The notes beneath the pieces are model-generated. The model was not told the origin of the DNA and did no database searches. It saw nothing but the letters and a program-made list of their open reading frames with translations. From Lentihominibacter excrementipullorum (GTDB taxonomy: Bacteria; Bacillota; Clostridia; Peptostreptococcales; Anaerovoracaceae): a stretch of 6,759 nt of DNA. Position numbers and translations under genes: made by a program. The DNA is taken from assembly GCA_018713975.1 (NCBI GenBank), contig DVOB01000025.1, positions 1 through 6,759 of the forward strand. Reading direction: 5' to 3'. Positions 1 through 5,278 of this stretch are shown in pieces (the first letter of the stretch is position 1; each line of letters starts with the position of its first letter).

Positions 1-113
1 AAAAGGCTTACAGGATCATGGGATTCGGTGTCCGTTCGCTGAAGGCTGCTTCTCCCGCGATAAAAGAATTCATCAAGATAACCAAGTCTTTCTTTGCCGA
101 TGATATTAAATAA
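1..113 (+). CDS. C-terminal end of a probable LysR-type transcriptional regulator (5' truncated by window)
   Basis: Reading frame 3 is open from the window edge to a TAA at 111-113 and encodes the last 36 residues of a protein that begins outside the window. The tail contains GFGVRSLKAASPAIKEFIK, in which a Ser-Pro-Ala is followed by an amphipathic helix. That arrangement resembles the last helix of the LysR substrate-binding domain. If so, the protein would be a DNA-binding regulator with an N-terminal winged helix outside the window. It is convergent with the flavoprotein gene on the other strand, and a strong two-way stem-loop starts about 20 bases after the stop. That it is a real coding end is fairly sure; the LysR assignment rests on a short tail only and could be wrong. 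Confidence 0.55.
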   Translation, partial: KAYRIMGFGVRSLKAASPAIKEFIKITKSFFADDIK

Positions 114-133
114 TAAAGGATATTTCCAAAAAC

Positions 134-216
134 AAAAAGAGCTGCCATGCAGACCCTGCGCAGATCCGCAGATCACCATCGTGATCTGCCTGCCCGGCAT
201 GACAGCTCTTTCTTTT
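134..216. terminator. Long nested bidirectional rho-independent terminator
   Basis: The outer stem pairs AAAGAGCTG (136-144) with CAGCTCTTT (203-211) and continues inward, after one C/A mismatch, as CATGC (146-150) with GCATG (197-201). Inside it lies a second perfect 9-bp hairpin, GCAGATCAC (168-176) with GTGATCTGC (181-189), loop CATC. On the plus strand the stem is followed by TTTCTTTT. On the minus strand it is followed by a T-rich tract, the complement of the A-rich 126-138. It therefore fits termination of both the plus-strand regulator and the minus-strand flavoprotein gene. Confidence 0.85.
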
Positions 217-222
217 CCCGGC

Positions 223-735
223 TTACATGTTCTTTCCCAGCTCGCGACATTTATCGAGAGCCTCGTCCGTTCCATTCTCCGGATCCTTTATCATAACTAC
301 TCCGCGATCCTCGAGACCCATATACTCCAGTATCCCTTTATACTCGCCTATAGCTCCTTCGTAGACATCCGGCGACATAGAAGTCAGCATCATAGCCGCC
401 TTTGTAGCTTTAGGAGGATGATCGATGGCGTATATCCTCTGTATAGCCGCCTGTATCTGAGCCGTCAGCGTAAAATAATATATCGGTGACGCCAACACGA
501 GAGCATCGCACTCCTTGAGAGCCGGATATACCTTGGCCATATCGTCCTTCTGTACACACTCTCCGTCTCCCTTCGTGTGGCAGTATTCACACGCTAAGCA
601 CCCGGCGATCTTCATCTTCCCTACATTGAGGACAGTCACCTCATGGCCTGCTCCCTCAGCACCTTCCTTGAAGGCTTCCACCATAGCGGTAGTGTTCACG
701 TTGCGGGGACTGCCCGCCAAAACCGTTATCTTCAT
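223..735 (-). CDS. Flavodoxin-like NAD(P)H:FMN oxidoreductase / iron-sulfur flavoprotein family
   Basis: A 170-residue cytoplasmic flavoprotein of the NADPH-dependent FMN reductase fold. The N-terminal beta strand and phosphate loop read MKITVLAGSPRNVNTT, with the GSPR signature at residues 8-11 that holds the FMN phosphate. A four-cysteine motif follows: C46-x2-C49-x2-C52-x7-C60, then DDM. This spacing matches the compact CX2CX2CX4-7C motif that binds a 4Fe-4S cluster in archaeal/clostridial iron-sulfur flavoproteins. The strand LVLASPIYYFTL (79-90) is the second flavin-contacting loop. The start is supported by TAAGGAGG (743-750), 7 bases upstream of the ATG. Likely roles are electron transfer or reduction of quinones or other small oxidants; the substrate cannot be told. 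Many clostridial members keep these cysteines, and a cluster has been shown for only a few. It has its own promoter and ends at the bidirectional terminator. Confidence 0.9.
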   Translation of the reverse strand: MKITVLAGSPRNVNTTAMVEAFKEGAEGAGHEVTVLNVGKMKIAGCLACEYCHTKGDGECVQKDDMAKVYPALKECDALVLASPIYYFTLTAQIQAAIQRIYAIDHPPKATKAAMMLTSMSPDVYEGAIGEYKGILEYMGLEDRGVVMIKDPENGTDEALDKCRELGKNM

Positions 736-790
736 ACCCTTTCCTCCTTATTTTTATCATCAGGTTATACCTGTCGGGATTTTCCCCTTT

Positions 791-819
791 ATTTTACACC
801 CTGTAGGATATTTTGTCAG
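791..819 (-). promoter_or_regulatory. Sigma-A-type promoter for the flavoprotein gene at 223-735
   Basis: On the minus strand a -35 box CTGACA (814-819, 5 of 6 to consensus) is separated by exactly 17 bases (797-813) from a -10 box TAAAAT (791-796, 5 of 6). The expected start of transcription is near 784, giving an untranslated leader of about 50 bases before the ATG at 735, with the TAAGGAGG ribosome binding site inside it. This indicates the gene is transcribed independently of the flavodoxin-like gene upstream. Confidence 0.7.
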
Positions 820-865
820 CCCATTGGACAGCTTGCTTCGGATTTTATGGCTGCATATTTTTTGA

Positions 866-889
866 AAATATCAGTGATTCACGATATTT
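866..889. promoter_or_regulatory. 24-bp dyad upstream of the 223-735 promoter; possible operator or weak terminator
   Basis: AAATATC (866-872) pairs with GATATTT (883-889), and inside lies GTGA-T-TCAC (874-882). The dyad is perfect apart from one extra A at 873. It sits about 47 bp upstream of the -35 box, where an activator could bind. It also lies about 55 bases past the stop of the flavodoxin-like gene. On the minus strand the stem leads into TTTTC, so a weak AT-rich terminator for that gene is an equal alternative. Confidence 0.35.
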
Positions 890-943
890 CCATACACCTC
901 TATAAAGTATTCTCCCAATATCGATAACGCCAGCTCGAAAAGA

Positions 944-1474
944 TTACTCGGCCTTCATATATTCCATCAGCGGCTCCAGATACTTCCTGTCCGTCCAATC
1001 GCAGCTCTTCCCGATAGCCGACATCAGCGCTGTCATCCACGGTTCATACTCTGACGGGTCTTTCTTGGCTACCATCTTCTGGAGCATCTTGCACATGGTC
1101 CTGTCCTTGAAGCTCATCTTGCTTTCATCCCAGGCTCCTCTTCCGTAAAATAGCGGTACGCTTTGAAGCTCCCCTTTCATATTGCGTGATTTGACTTCTT
1201 CTATGGCCTTTTCGTCAAAGGGAGATGCTCCGACGCAGAAAACAGCCAGCTTTTTACCGGTCATCCCGCCTATGTTCTTCTTAAGGATATCTATTCCTGC
1301 GATTCCGCTGGCGTATATACCACCAGCCAATATTATACGGTCATGTTCCGCCAGCATAGACTTGTTGAAGCTTCCCGCGTCGATGATATCGCAGTCAAGA
1401 TCCGCCTTCAGCATATTGGCGTATTTCTCAGTGGCTCCGTATTTCGATTTATATATGACTAATATATCGCTCAT
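944..1474 (-). CDS. Flavodoxin domain-containing protein
   Basis: A flavodoxin-fold protein of 176 residues from the chosen start. The N-terminus MSDILVIYKSKYGATEKYA is a classical flavodoxin FMN-phosphate loop (S10 to T15). AGGIYASGIAG and FCVGASPFDEKA supply the later flavin-side loops. The C-terminal third (KDRTMCKMLQKM to the end) is helical, as in the flavodoxin-domain proteins related to menaquinone-type protoporphyrinogen oxidase (HemG-like), which are common in clostridia. Electron transfer to an unknown partner is the safe call. The ORF extends 15 codons further upstream, but the ATG at 1472-1474 is preferred. It starts the conserved strand and is preceded by a GAGGGAGA ribosome binding site, whereas nothing comparable precedes the upstream ATG. 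A TATGAT-like -10 lies upstream at about 1525-1530 without a good -35. No strong terminator separates it from the next gene. Confidence 0.88.
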   Translation of the reverse strand: MSDILVIYKSKYGATEKYANMLKADLDCDIIDAGSFNKSMLAEHDRIILAGGIYASGIAGIDILKKNIGGMTGKKLAVFCVGASPFDEKAIEEVKSRNMKGELQSVPLFYGRGAWDESKMSFKDRTMCKMLQKMVAKKDPSEYEPWMTALMSAIGKSCDWTDRKYLEPLMEYMKAE

Positions 1475-1651
1475 TTTCTCTCCCTCTCTATTATTGAAAC
1501 ATATCGTCACGTCAGTCACAGGCTATCATAACATCCAACTGCCTGCAATAAGGTTTACACGGTTTTAACACCTTCTTCGCTAATTTTCACAATTGGGCGC
1601 GCGCCTGCGGTCTTCCCCTATGCTGTCTCCGCTTTGCCTATAACAGTATAA

Positions 1652-1686
1652 AAAAATACCCTGTGAGGTCATCACAGGATATTTTT
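1652..1686 (-). terminator. Rho-independent terminator of the surface-protein gene
   Basis: CCTGTGA (1660-1666) pairs with TCACAGG (1672-1678) around the five-base loop GGTCA. The stem continues, after one mismatch, as AAAAATA (1652-1658) with TATTTTT (1680-1686). Read on the minus strand, the hairpin ends in a run of T, 22 bases after the stop at 1709. The A/T arms make it nearly symmetric. Confidence 0.85.
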
Positions 1687-1708
1687 CATTATCGGTCGTT
1701 TATCGTAT

Positions 1709-3169
1709 CTACTGTGCTTTTTTCCTTCTGCTGTATACTGTCGCACCCAGTGCTCCCGCTATCGAAGCCATCAGCAGTGCCAGCCACAATGTCATATCGC
1801 TGTCATCGCCTGTTCCCGGACCGCCTGAATTTCCCTTATCGGTATCAGTCGTCCCTGCCGGCACATAATCCGGATCGGCCACTCCGCATACAGTGCATTT
1901 GCCGTCCTTGAAAGTATGCGCGATCCTGGCGATGACCGTGCCTTCTTCAATGGTCTTGCCGCAGATCTTGCAGACTTTATCTCCCGTATATCCTTCACTT
2001 GTACAGGTCGCCTCTTTTGCTCCTACGATTTTAAAAGAGTCATGCCTGTCAACAATGAAATGGCTCTCTGAATCTGCAAAGACCACATCTGATTCATTTA
2101 CAGATACCCTCCTTGCCTTATCAGGGTCTGCGACAGTGCCGTCAGCGGCATAATATCCGGCTTCCTGAACCATTATATCTGCTTTGGTTCCTGTCATAGC
2201 CAAAGTTACTATACCCTGCTTTTCGTCAGCATCATATCGGCCGTCGCCTATGAGTATATCGCCGTTGCCGCAGTTTTCCTTATTGTCGCTGTAGATAAAC
2301 TTGCAGTTTTCTATCGTCAGATTGGTCCTTGCACCATCCTGTGCCACAACGCGTACAGGTGCGCCATAGGTTTTTGTACTCTCCGCCTGAAGAGAATCGC
2401 TGAGAGCGCAATCCTCAAAAACACAATCTTTAAGGGTTATATTCTGAACGCCTTCTGACTTATGGTTGATGTTCAGACCTACGGCTATCTCTTTAAAAGT
2501 AGTGTTATTTATTGAAATATCTCCAGCTGCATTGGAATATACCGATGTGTTTACATTGCTTTTAAGCTCTTCATCGCTTCCGTCAAAGCTGCAGTTGTTC
2601 AAAGTGATGTTTATCTTTCCATCTTTGTTTGTATTTGTATTGGTAAAGTATATTCTCTCCATGTTCTGACAGTTTTCAAAGAACAGATTGATCGTGTTGC
2701 TTGTATTCCTCTGTCCCCAGGCAGCAATTCCGTTCAAGTCGAATACCTGCACGGTAATGTCCTTATCGAGGAAGGAACCGGCATTGCTTTGTTGGCCTGT
2801 CTCTCTGTCATACTTATAGGTATCGATCTCAAGATCCCGTTCACCTGCTGAAACATACGCACCATTTCCGTAAATGATGATATCATCAGCCACATGTCCA
2901 TGGGTCATCGTCCCTACATCAGCCCCAGGTTTGCAGTATATCTCAGCAGTGTCCTTAGGCTCGCTCATATAAACGCCTTTTAAAGCCTCACTCAATGTAG
3001 CATAATATGTACCGTTATAATATACCGTATTGTCGCCAAAAGATGAATCCGGCAGTACATTGCCTGCAAACTGGTTGTTTTCCTCTGACTCATTGGCCAT
3101 GGCCATCGCCGGCATCATGGTAAACACCATCAGCAGTGAAAGCAGACATATAAAAAACTTTTTCTTCAT
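1709..3169 (-). CDS. Secreted, probably sortase-anchored surface protein with right-handed beta-helix repeats
   Basis: A 486-residue exported protein. Residues 1-25 are a signal peptide: KKK, a hydrophobic core, and AMA before N26. Residues about 60-340 carry repeated strand-turn units with the pattern ITLNNCSF, ISINNTTF, ITLKDCVFEDC, LTIENCKF. This pattern is typical of right-handed parallel beta-helix proteins, which include pectate-lyase-like enzymes and adhesins. Residues 385-429 hold two CxxC pairs (C400/C403 and C425/C428), plus C389 and H418, in the ATCTSEGYTGDKVCKICG style often seen near the end of gut Firmicute surface proteins. The tail is PGTGD (451-455), a hydrophobic segment (about 459-481) and RRKK, a variant LPxTG-type sorting signal. 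Attachment to the wall is inferred; no sortase is in the window. No catalytic residues were identified, so adhesin or carbohydrate-binding roles are guesses. GGAGG lies 13 bases before the ATG and AAGGA closer, so translation may be modest. Confidence 0.9.
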   Translation of the reverse strand: MKKKFFICLLSLLMVFTMMPAMAMANESEENNQFAGNVLPDSSFGDNTVYYNGTYYATLSEALKGVYMSEPKDTAEIYCKPGADVGTMTHGHVADDIIIYGNGAYVSAGERDLEIDTYKYDRETGQQSNAGSFLDKDITVQVFDLNGIAAWGQRNTSNTINLFFENCQNMERIYFTNTNTNKDGKINITLNNCSFDGSDEELKSNVNTSVYSNAAGDISINNTTFKEIAVGLNINHKSEGVQNITLKDCVFEDCALSDSLQAESTKTYGAPVRVVAQDGARTNLTIENCKFIYSDNKENCGNGDILIGDGRYDADEKQGIVTLAMTGTKADIMVQEAGYYAADGTVADPDKARRVSVNESDVVFADSESHFIVDRHDSFKIVGAKEATCTSEGYTGDKVCKICGKTIEEGTVIARIAHTFKDGKCTVCGVADPDYVPAGTTDTDKGNSGGPGTGDDSDMTLWLALLMASIAGALGATVYSRRKKAQ

Positions 3170-3214
3170 TTCCTTTCATCTCCCTCCGTTTTTTAATGTG
3201 TATAGAATAAAATA

Positions 3215-3223
3215 ATTATACCA
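3215..3223 (-). promoter_or_regulatory. Extended -10 promoter for the surface-protein gene
   Basis: On the minus strand TGGTATAAT is a perfect extended -10 (TGnTATAAT), with TATAAT at 3215-3220. Transcription would begin near 3208, leaving a leader of about 39 bases. The nearest -35-like hexamer, TTGACG (3234-3239), is only 13 bases away, too close for normal use. This fits an extended -10 promoter that may need an activator. The TATAAT lies in a perfect tandem 9-mer, GGTATAATT twice (3214-3222 and 3223-3231). Confidence 0.55.
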
Positions 3224-3254
3224 ATTATACCCCCGTCAAGTTTTTCATTATATT

Positions 3255-3291
3255 TATCAAAATGTGTCAAAATGAAGAAAAAATGTTTGAC
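3255..3291. promoter_or_regulatory. Tandem and inverted repeats upstream of the surface-protein promoter; candidate activator site
   Basis: On the plus strand TATCAAAATG (3255-3264) is followed directly by TGTCAAAATG (3265-3274), differing at one base. That is a spacing of exactly one helical turn. GTCAAA (3266-3271) is also mirrored by TTTGAC (3286-3291) across 14 bases. Relative to the inferred start near 3208 these sites span about -47 to -83, where activators such as response regulators bind promoters that lack a good -35. The binding protein is unknown. Confidence 0.4.
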
Positions 3292-3309
3292 GATACCTTT
3301 TAAAAGCAA

Positions 3310-3486
3310 TGCACCCAAGTACGATGATTACAGGATCCTATTGGTGCAAATCCGGCGTTTAAGCCACGTTTTCATGAGTTGATGCATCTATAACTCCGGA
3401 CAAAAACCTCATCATGGGTGCATATTTCCCCAAATCAGCGAAAAAACTGCACCTATATCCCGTCATATGACGTTCCTATAGGTGCA
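3310..3486. repeat. Array of six alternating TGCACC / GGTGCA half-sites with nested palindrome
   Basis: Half-sites occur at 3310 (TGCACC), 3343 (GGTGCA), 3383 (TGCATC, degenerate), 3417 (GGTGCA), 3448 (TGCACC) and 3481 (GGTGCA). They form three units of 39, 40 and 39 bases whose ends are inverted repeats. The last unit is best preserved: TGCACCTATA (3448-3457) is a perfect inverted repeat of TATAGGTGCA (3477-3486), enclosing the perfect palindrome CGTCATATGACG (3461-3472). The first unit keeps CCTATTGGTGCA at its right end and the second keeps TGCATCTATA at its left. The array fills most of the gap between the terminator at 3538-3571 and the surface-protein promoter, and no coding frame was found in it. 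It could be a protein-binding array, a structured RNA or a degraded palindromic repeat family. Confidence 0.6.
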
Positions 3487-3537
3487 TTCTGCCAATCGTC
3501 CTCCCAAAAGCGAAGCGACAAAATCGATATTTTCCGA

Positions 3538-3571
3538 TTAAAAAAGAGGTTGCCGCTCATGCGACAACCTC
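3538..3571 (-). terminator. Strong rho-independent terminator of the saccharopine dehydrogenase-family gene
   Basis: Read on the minus strand, GAGGTTGTCGC, loop ATGA, GCGGCAACCTC forms an 11-bp stem that is perfect if one U-G pair is allowed (plus-strand arms 3546-3556 and 3561-3571). It is followed by six T (complement of 3540-3545). It lies about 35 bases after the stop at 3606. It closes transcription before the repeat array and the surface-protein gene. Confidence 0.92.
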
Positions 3572-3605
3572 CATGGTTTTTATATTTAAATGCTCTGCCC
3601 CACTC

Positions 3606-4892
3606 TTATTTGCTTACTGCGTCCAAGAAAGCCTTTTCGTTGAGATCATCCGCATACTCGGAATCCATCTCTCTGATTCCGGCAGGGAATTCATACTTAG
3701 CAAGTCTTTCAACGAATGGATCTGGATCGAAGTGCTCAGGACCCCAAGCGCCAGCTTCATTCCAAATTCCCTTAGCGATGAGTTCCATCATGATTACAGG
3801 ACCTACTGCAGTCTGAGCAACTACTGAGTTAGTAGTGTACTTCTTGATGCATTCCTGATTGTCAGCAACCTGATACAGATATACTGATCTGTACTTTCCG
3901 TCTTTCCATCCAGTTACCCAAGTACCTGCGCAGCCCTTACCTGTCATAGTAGTAGTAGCGTCAACCGGGCTAGGGATTACCTTGCAGACGAAATCTCTAG
4001 GAGTGATTTCGCTGTCGCCAACCTTGATCTTCGTTCTCTTGTCAGCAAGGCCATACTCCTGAAGAACCAGAAGCTTTCTTCTGAATTCAGCAGGAACACC
4101 ATACTTGAAGGTTACTCTGTTACAGTCGATTTCTCTAGGAACCAGAAGAACTTCTTCGTGTTCTACGTTAACTACTTCCACATCGCCGATTCCGCCAGGG
4201 AAGTTGAAGATTTCAGGCTCGGAGAAGTGCTCTGTACAGAACCAGTGTCCATCAGGATACTCTTCGTTCTTTTCCCAGATTACAGGAGGCTGCAGGCACT
4301 CTTCGATAGTTGTCCATACTGAGAATCCGAAGTCAGAATCAGTATTTCCGTAGTTATCGCCGTCTCTTACGTCAACTCTGTCGATCTTATCGAAGAGGTG
4401 TTTTTCAGCATACTTCGCGAAAACGTCGGCCATACCAGGCTCAACACCGGAACCGCAGATAGCGATCTTACCGGAAGCTTCCCATTCCTTCTGCTTAGCA
4501 AACTGGTAGTCGCCCAGCTTGATGTTAGTAAGTTCGTAAGGCTTTTCAGGATGCTCTGTTCCCAGCGTCATAGCGCAATCGAGGTATCCTATCTTTAACT
4601 CGAGACAAGTGTCGAAAATCGTTGCGTTCATTCTAGGGTCGCAAGCGTTCATCGCGAAATCGATGTCGTGCTCTTTAACTACAGCCTTGATGCTTTCAGC
4701 ATCCATTGCGTTTATCTGTGCAGGCACGAATTTGCCGCCGCCGCAGATTTCATTAGCGACTTTCTTTGCTCTTTCAGGATCATAGTCAGAAACAACTACT
4801 TTTTCAGCCCAGTCACCTTCAGCTCCTGCTCTTGCGATGATTTTTGCTGCAGATGTACCAACTCCGCCAGCTCCGATAATAAGTAATTTCAT
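3606..4892 (-). CDS. Saccharopine dehydrogenase-family NAD(P)-dependent oxidoreductase
   Basis: A complete cytoplasmic enzyme of 428 residues, close to the usual size for single-function members of this family. The Rossmann fold opens with MKLLIIGAGGVGTSAA (GxGGxG at 7-12). Strand 2 ends with D36 in VVVSDYDPERA; an acidic residue here usually favours NAD over NADP, but this is not decisive. MNACDPRMNATIFDTCLE (81-98) and CGSGVEPGMADVFAKY (146-161) are typical family segments that shape the amino/keto-acid site. Relatives include saccharopine dehydrogenase, lysine 6-dehydrogenase and carboxynorspermidine synthase; the substrate cannot be assigned. No lysine or polyamine gene is next to it. GGAGG (4900-4904) lies 7 bases before the ATG. 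All 14 arginine codons are AGA, and serine and proline favour TCT and CCT. This restricted usage, unlike the neighbours, suggests strong expression. It appears to be transcribed alone. Confidence 0.9.
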   Translation of the reverse strand: MKLLIIGAGGVGTSAAKIIARAGAEGDWAEKVVVSDYDPERAKKVANEICGGGKFVPAQINAMDAESIKAVVKEHDIDFAMNACDPRMNATIFDTCLELKIGYLDCAMTLGTEHPEKPYELTNIKLGDYQFAKQKEWEASGKIAICGSGVEPGMADVFAKYAEKHLFDKIDRVDVRDGDNYGNTDSDFGFSVWTTIEECLQPPVIWEKNEEYPDGHWFCTEHFSEPEIFNFPGGIGDVEVVNVEHEEVLLVPREIDCNRVTFKYGVPAEFRRKLLVLQEYGLADKRTKIKVGDSEITPRDFVCKVIPSPVDATTTMTGKGCAGTWVTGWKDGKYRSVYLYQVADNQECIKKYTTNSVVAQTAVGPVIMMELIAKGIWNEAGAWGPEHFDPDPFVERLAKYEFPAGIREMDSEYADDLNEKAFLDAVSK

Positions 4893-4910
4893 CTCTTTAC
4901 CTCCATATAA

Positions 4911-4928
4911 TTATTGCTTAAACAATAA
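4911..4928. promoter_or_regulatory. Inverted repeat just upstream of the 3606-4892 ribosome binding site
   Basis: TTATTG (4911-4916) and CAATAA (4923-4928) are a perfect inverted pair around the six bases CTTAAA. It begins seven bases upstream of the GGAGG ribosome binding site (4900-4904). It could be an operator near the transcription start or a small leader hairpin. The region is AT-rich, so chance is possible. Confidence 0.3.
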
Positions 4929-4955
4929 GTTTTTACGGTTTATCTCCTATTGAAT

Positions 4956-4984
4956 ATGGTATATCCTTTATCTGAAAATTTCAA
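4956..4984 (-). promoter_or_regulatory. Weak candidate promoter for the 3606-4892 gene
   Basis: On the minus strand TTGAAA (4979-4984, 5 of 6 to TTGACA) and TACCAT (4956-4961, 4 of 6 to TATAAT) are 17 bases apart. This would give a leader of about 55-60 bases containing the inverted repeat at 4911-4928. An overlapping TATACC (4958-4963) at 15 bases is an alternative -10. The inferred high expression of the gene would call for a better match, so the real promoter may be elsewhere. Confidence 0.25.
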
Positions 4985-5054
4985 CAACCCCATTGTCCTA
5001 AAAAAGTACAAAGTTGCGGTTTTACTAACAAATTCCCAAAGGGAATTTGTTGGT

Positions 5055-5084
5055 AAAAGCGACAGCGTAGCCGCAGGCGTAGGA
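5055..5084 (+). repeat. GC-rich 30-bp direct repeat, copy 1
   Basis: The block beginning AAAAGCGACAGCGTAGCCGC recurs at 5249-5278 with a single difference in 30 bases (T5080 against G5274). It is much richer in G and C than the surrounding sequence. In this copy it is followed by ACGAGCGCAGCGAGTG, which leads straight into the second GTTGCGGTTTTAC block. Confidence 0.8.
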
Positions 5085-5248
5085 ACGAGCGCAGCGAGTG
5101 TTGCGGTTTTACCCAAATTCCCAAAGGGAATTTGTTGGTAATACCGTCAGCGATTCGCTAAGCTCGCAGTAGCTTTCACCAAATCAAAGATTTGGGAAAG
5201 CTTTGCGTGAGACCTGCCGCGAAATCAAAGATTTCGGGCTAGGGCTTC

Positions 5249-5278
5249 AAAAGCGACAGCGTAGCCGCAGGCGGAGGA
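5249..5278 (+). repeat. GC-rich 30-bp direct repeat, copy 2
   Basis: Second copy of the block at 5055-5084, identical at 29 of 30 positions. Here it is followed by the TCCTC-GAA-GAGGA hairpin and then the third GTTGCGGT at 5302, two bases before the AraC-type gene's stop codon. The order 'GC block, short spacer, GTTGCGGT' is therefore kept in both copies. Confidence 0.8.

Noticed and set aside
94..489. Plus-strand ORF of 131 codons over the flavoprotein gene
   Set aside because: It overlaps the clear minus-strand flavoprotein and its terminator, has no family-like motifs and lacks a convincing ribosome binding site.
1475..1519. Upstream methionine for the flavodoxin-like gene (15 extra residues)
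   Set aside because: The extra residues do not fit a flavodoxin N-terminus, and the GAGGGAGA site directly precedes the ATG at 1474.
1596..1605. GC-only 10-bp palindrome GGCGCGCGCC in an AT-rich gap
   Set aside because: It is perfect but short and of simple composition, with no promoter element at a meaningful spacing; chance or a restriction-type site is enough to explain it.
1792..1998. 68-codon minus-strand ORF inside the surface-protein gene
   Set aside because: It lies wholly within the surface-protein gene in another frame, and its basic, low-information sequence looks like a shadow.
3088..3178. Out-of-frame ATG at 3176-3178 between GGAGG and the surface-protein start
   Set aside because: It opens a frame of only about 29 codons and sits too close to GGAGG; it has no recognisable product, although it could slow initiation at 3169.
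3247..3270. TTGACA (3265-3270) with TATAAT (3247-3252) as a second promoter on the minus strand
   Set aside because: Both boxes are perfect, but the spacer is only 12 bases, too short for sigma-A use.
4950..5141. Plus-strand ORF of 63 codons across the repeat region
   Set aside because: Half of it is direct-repeat sequence; the frame has no start signal and its protein shows only repeat-derived residues.
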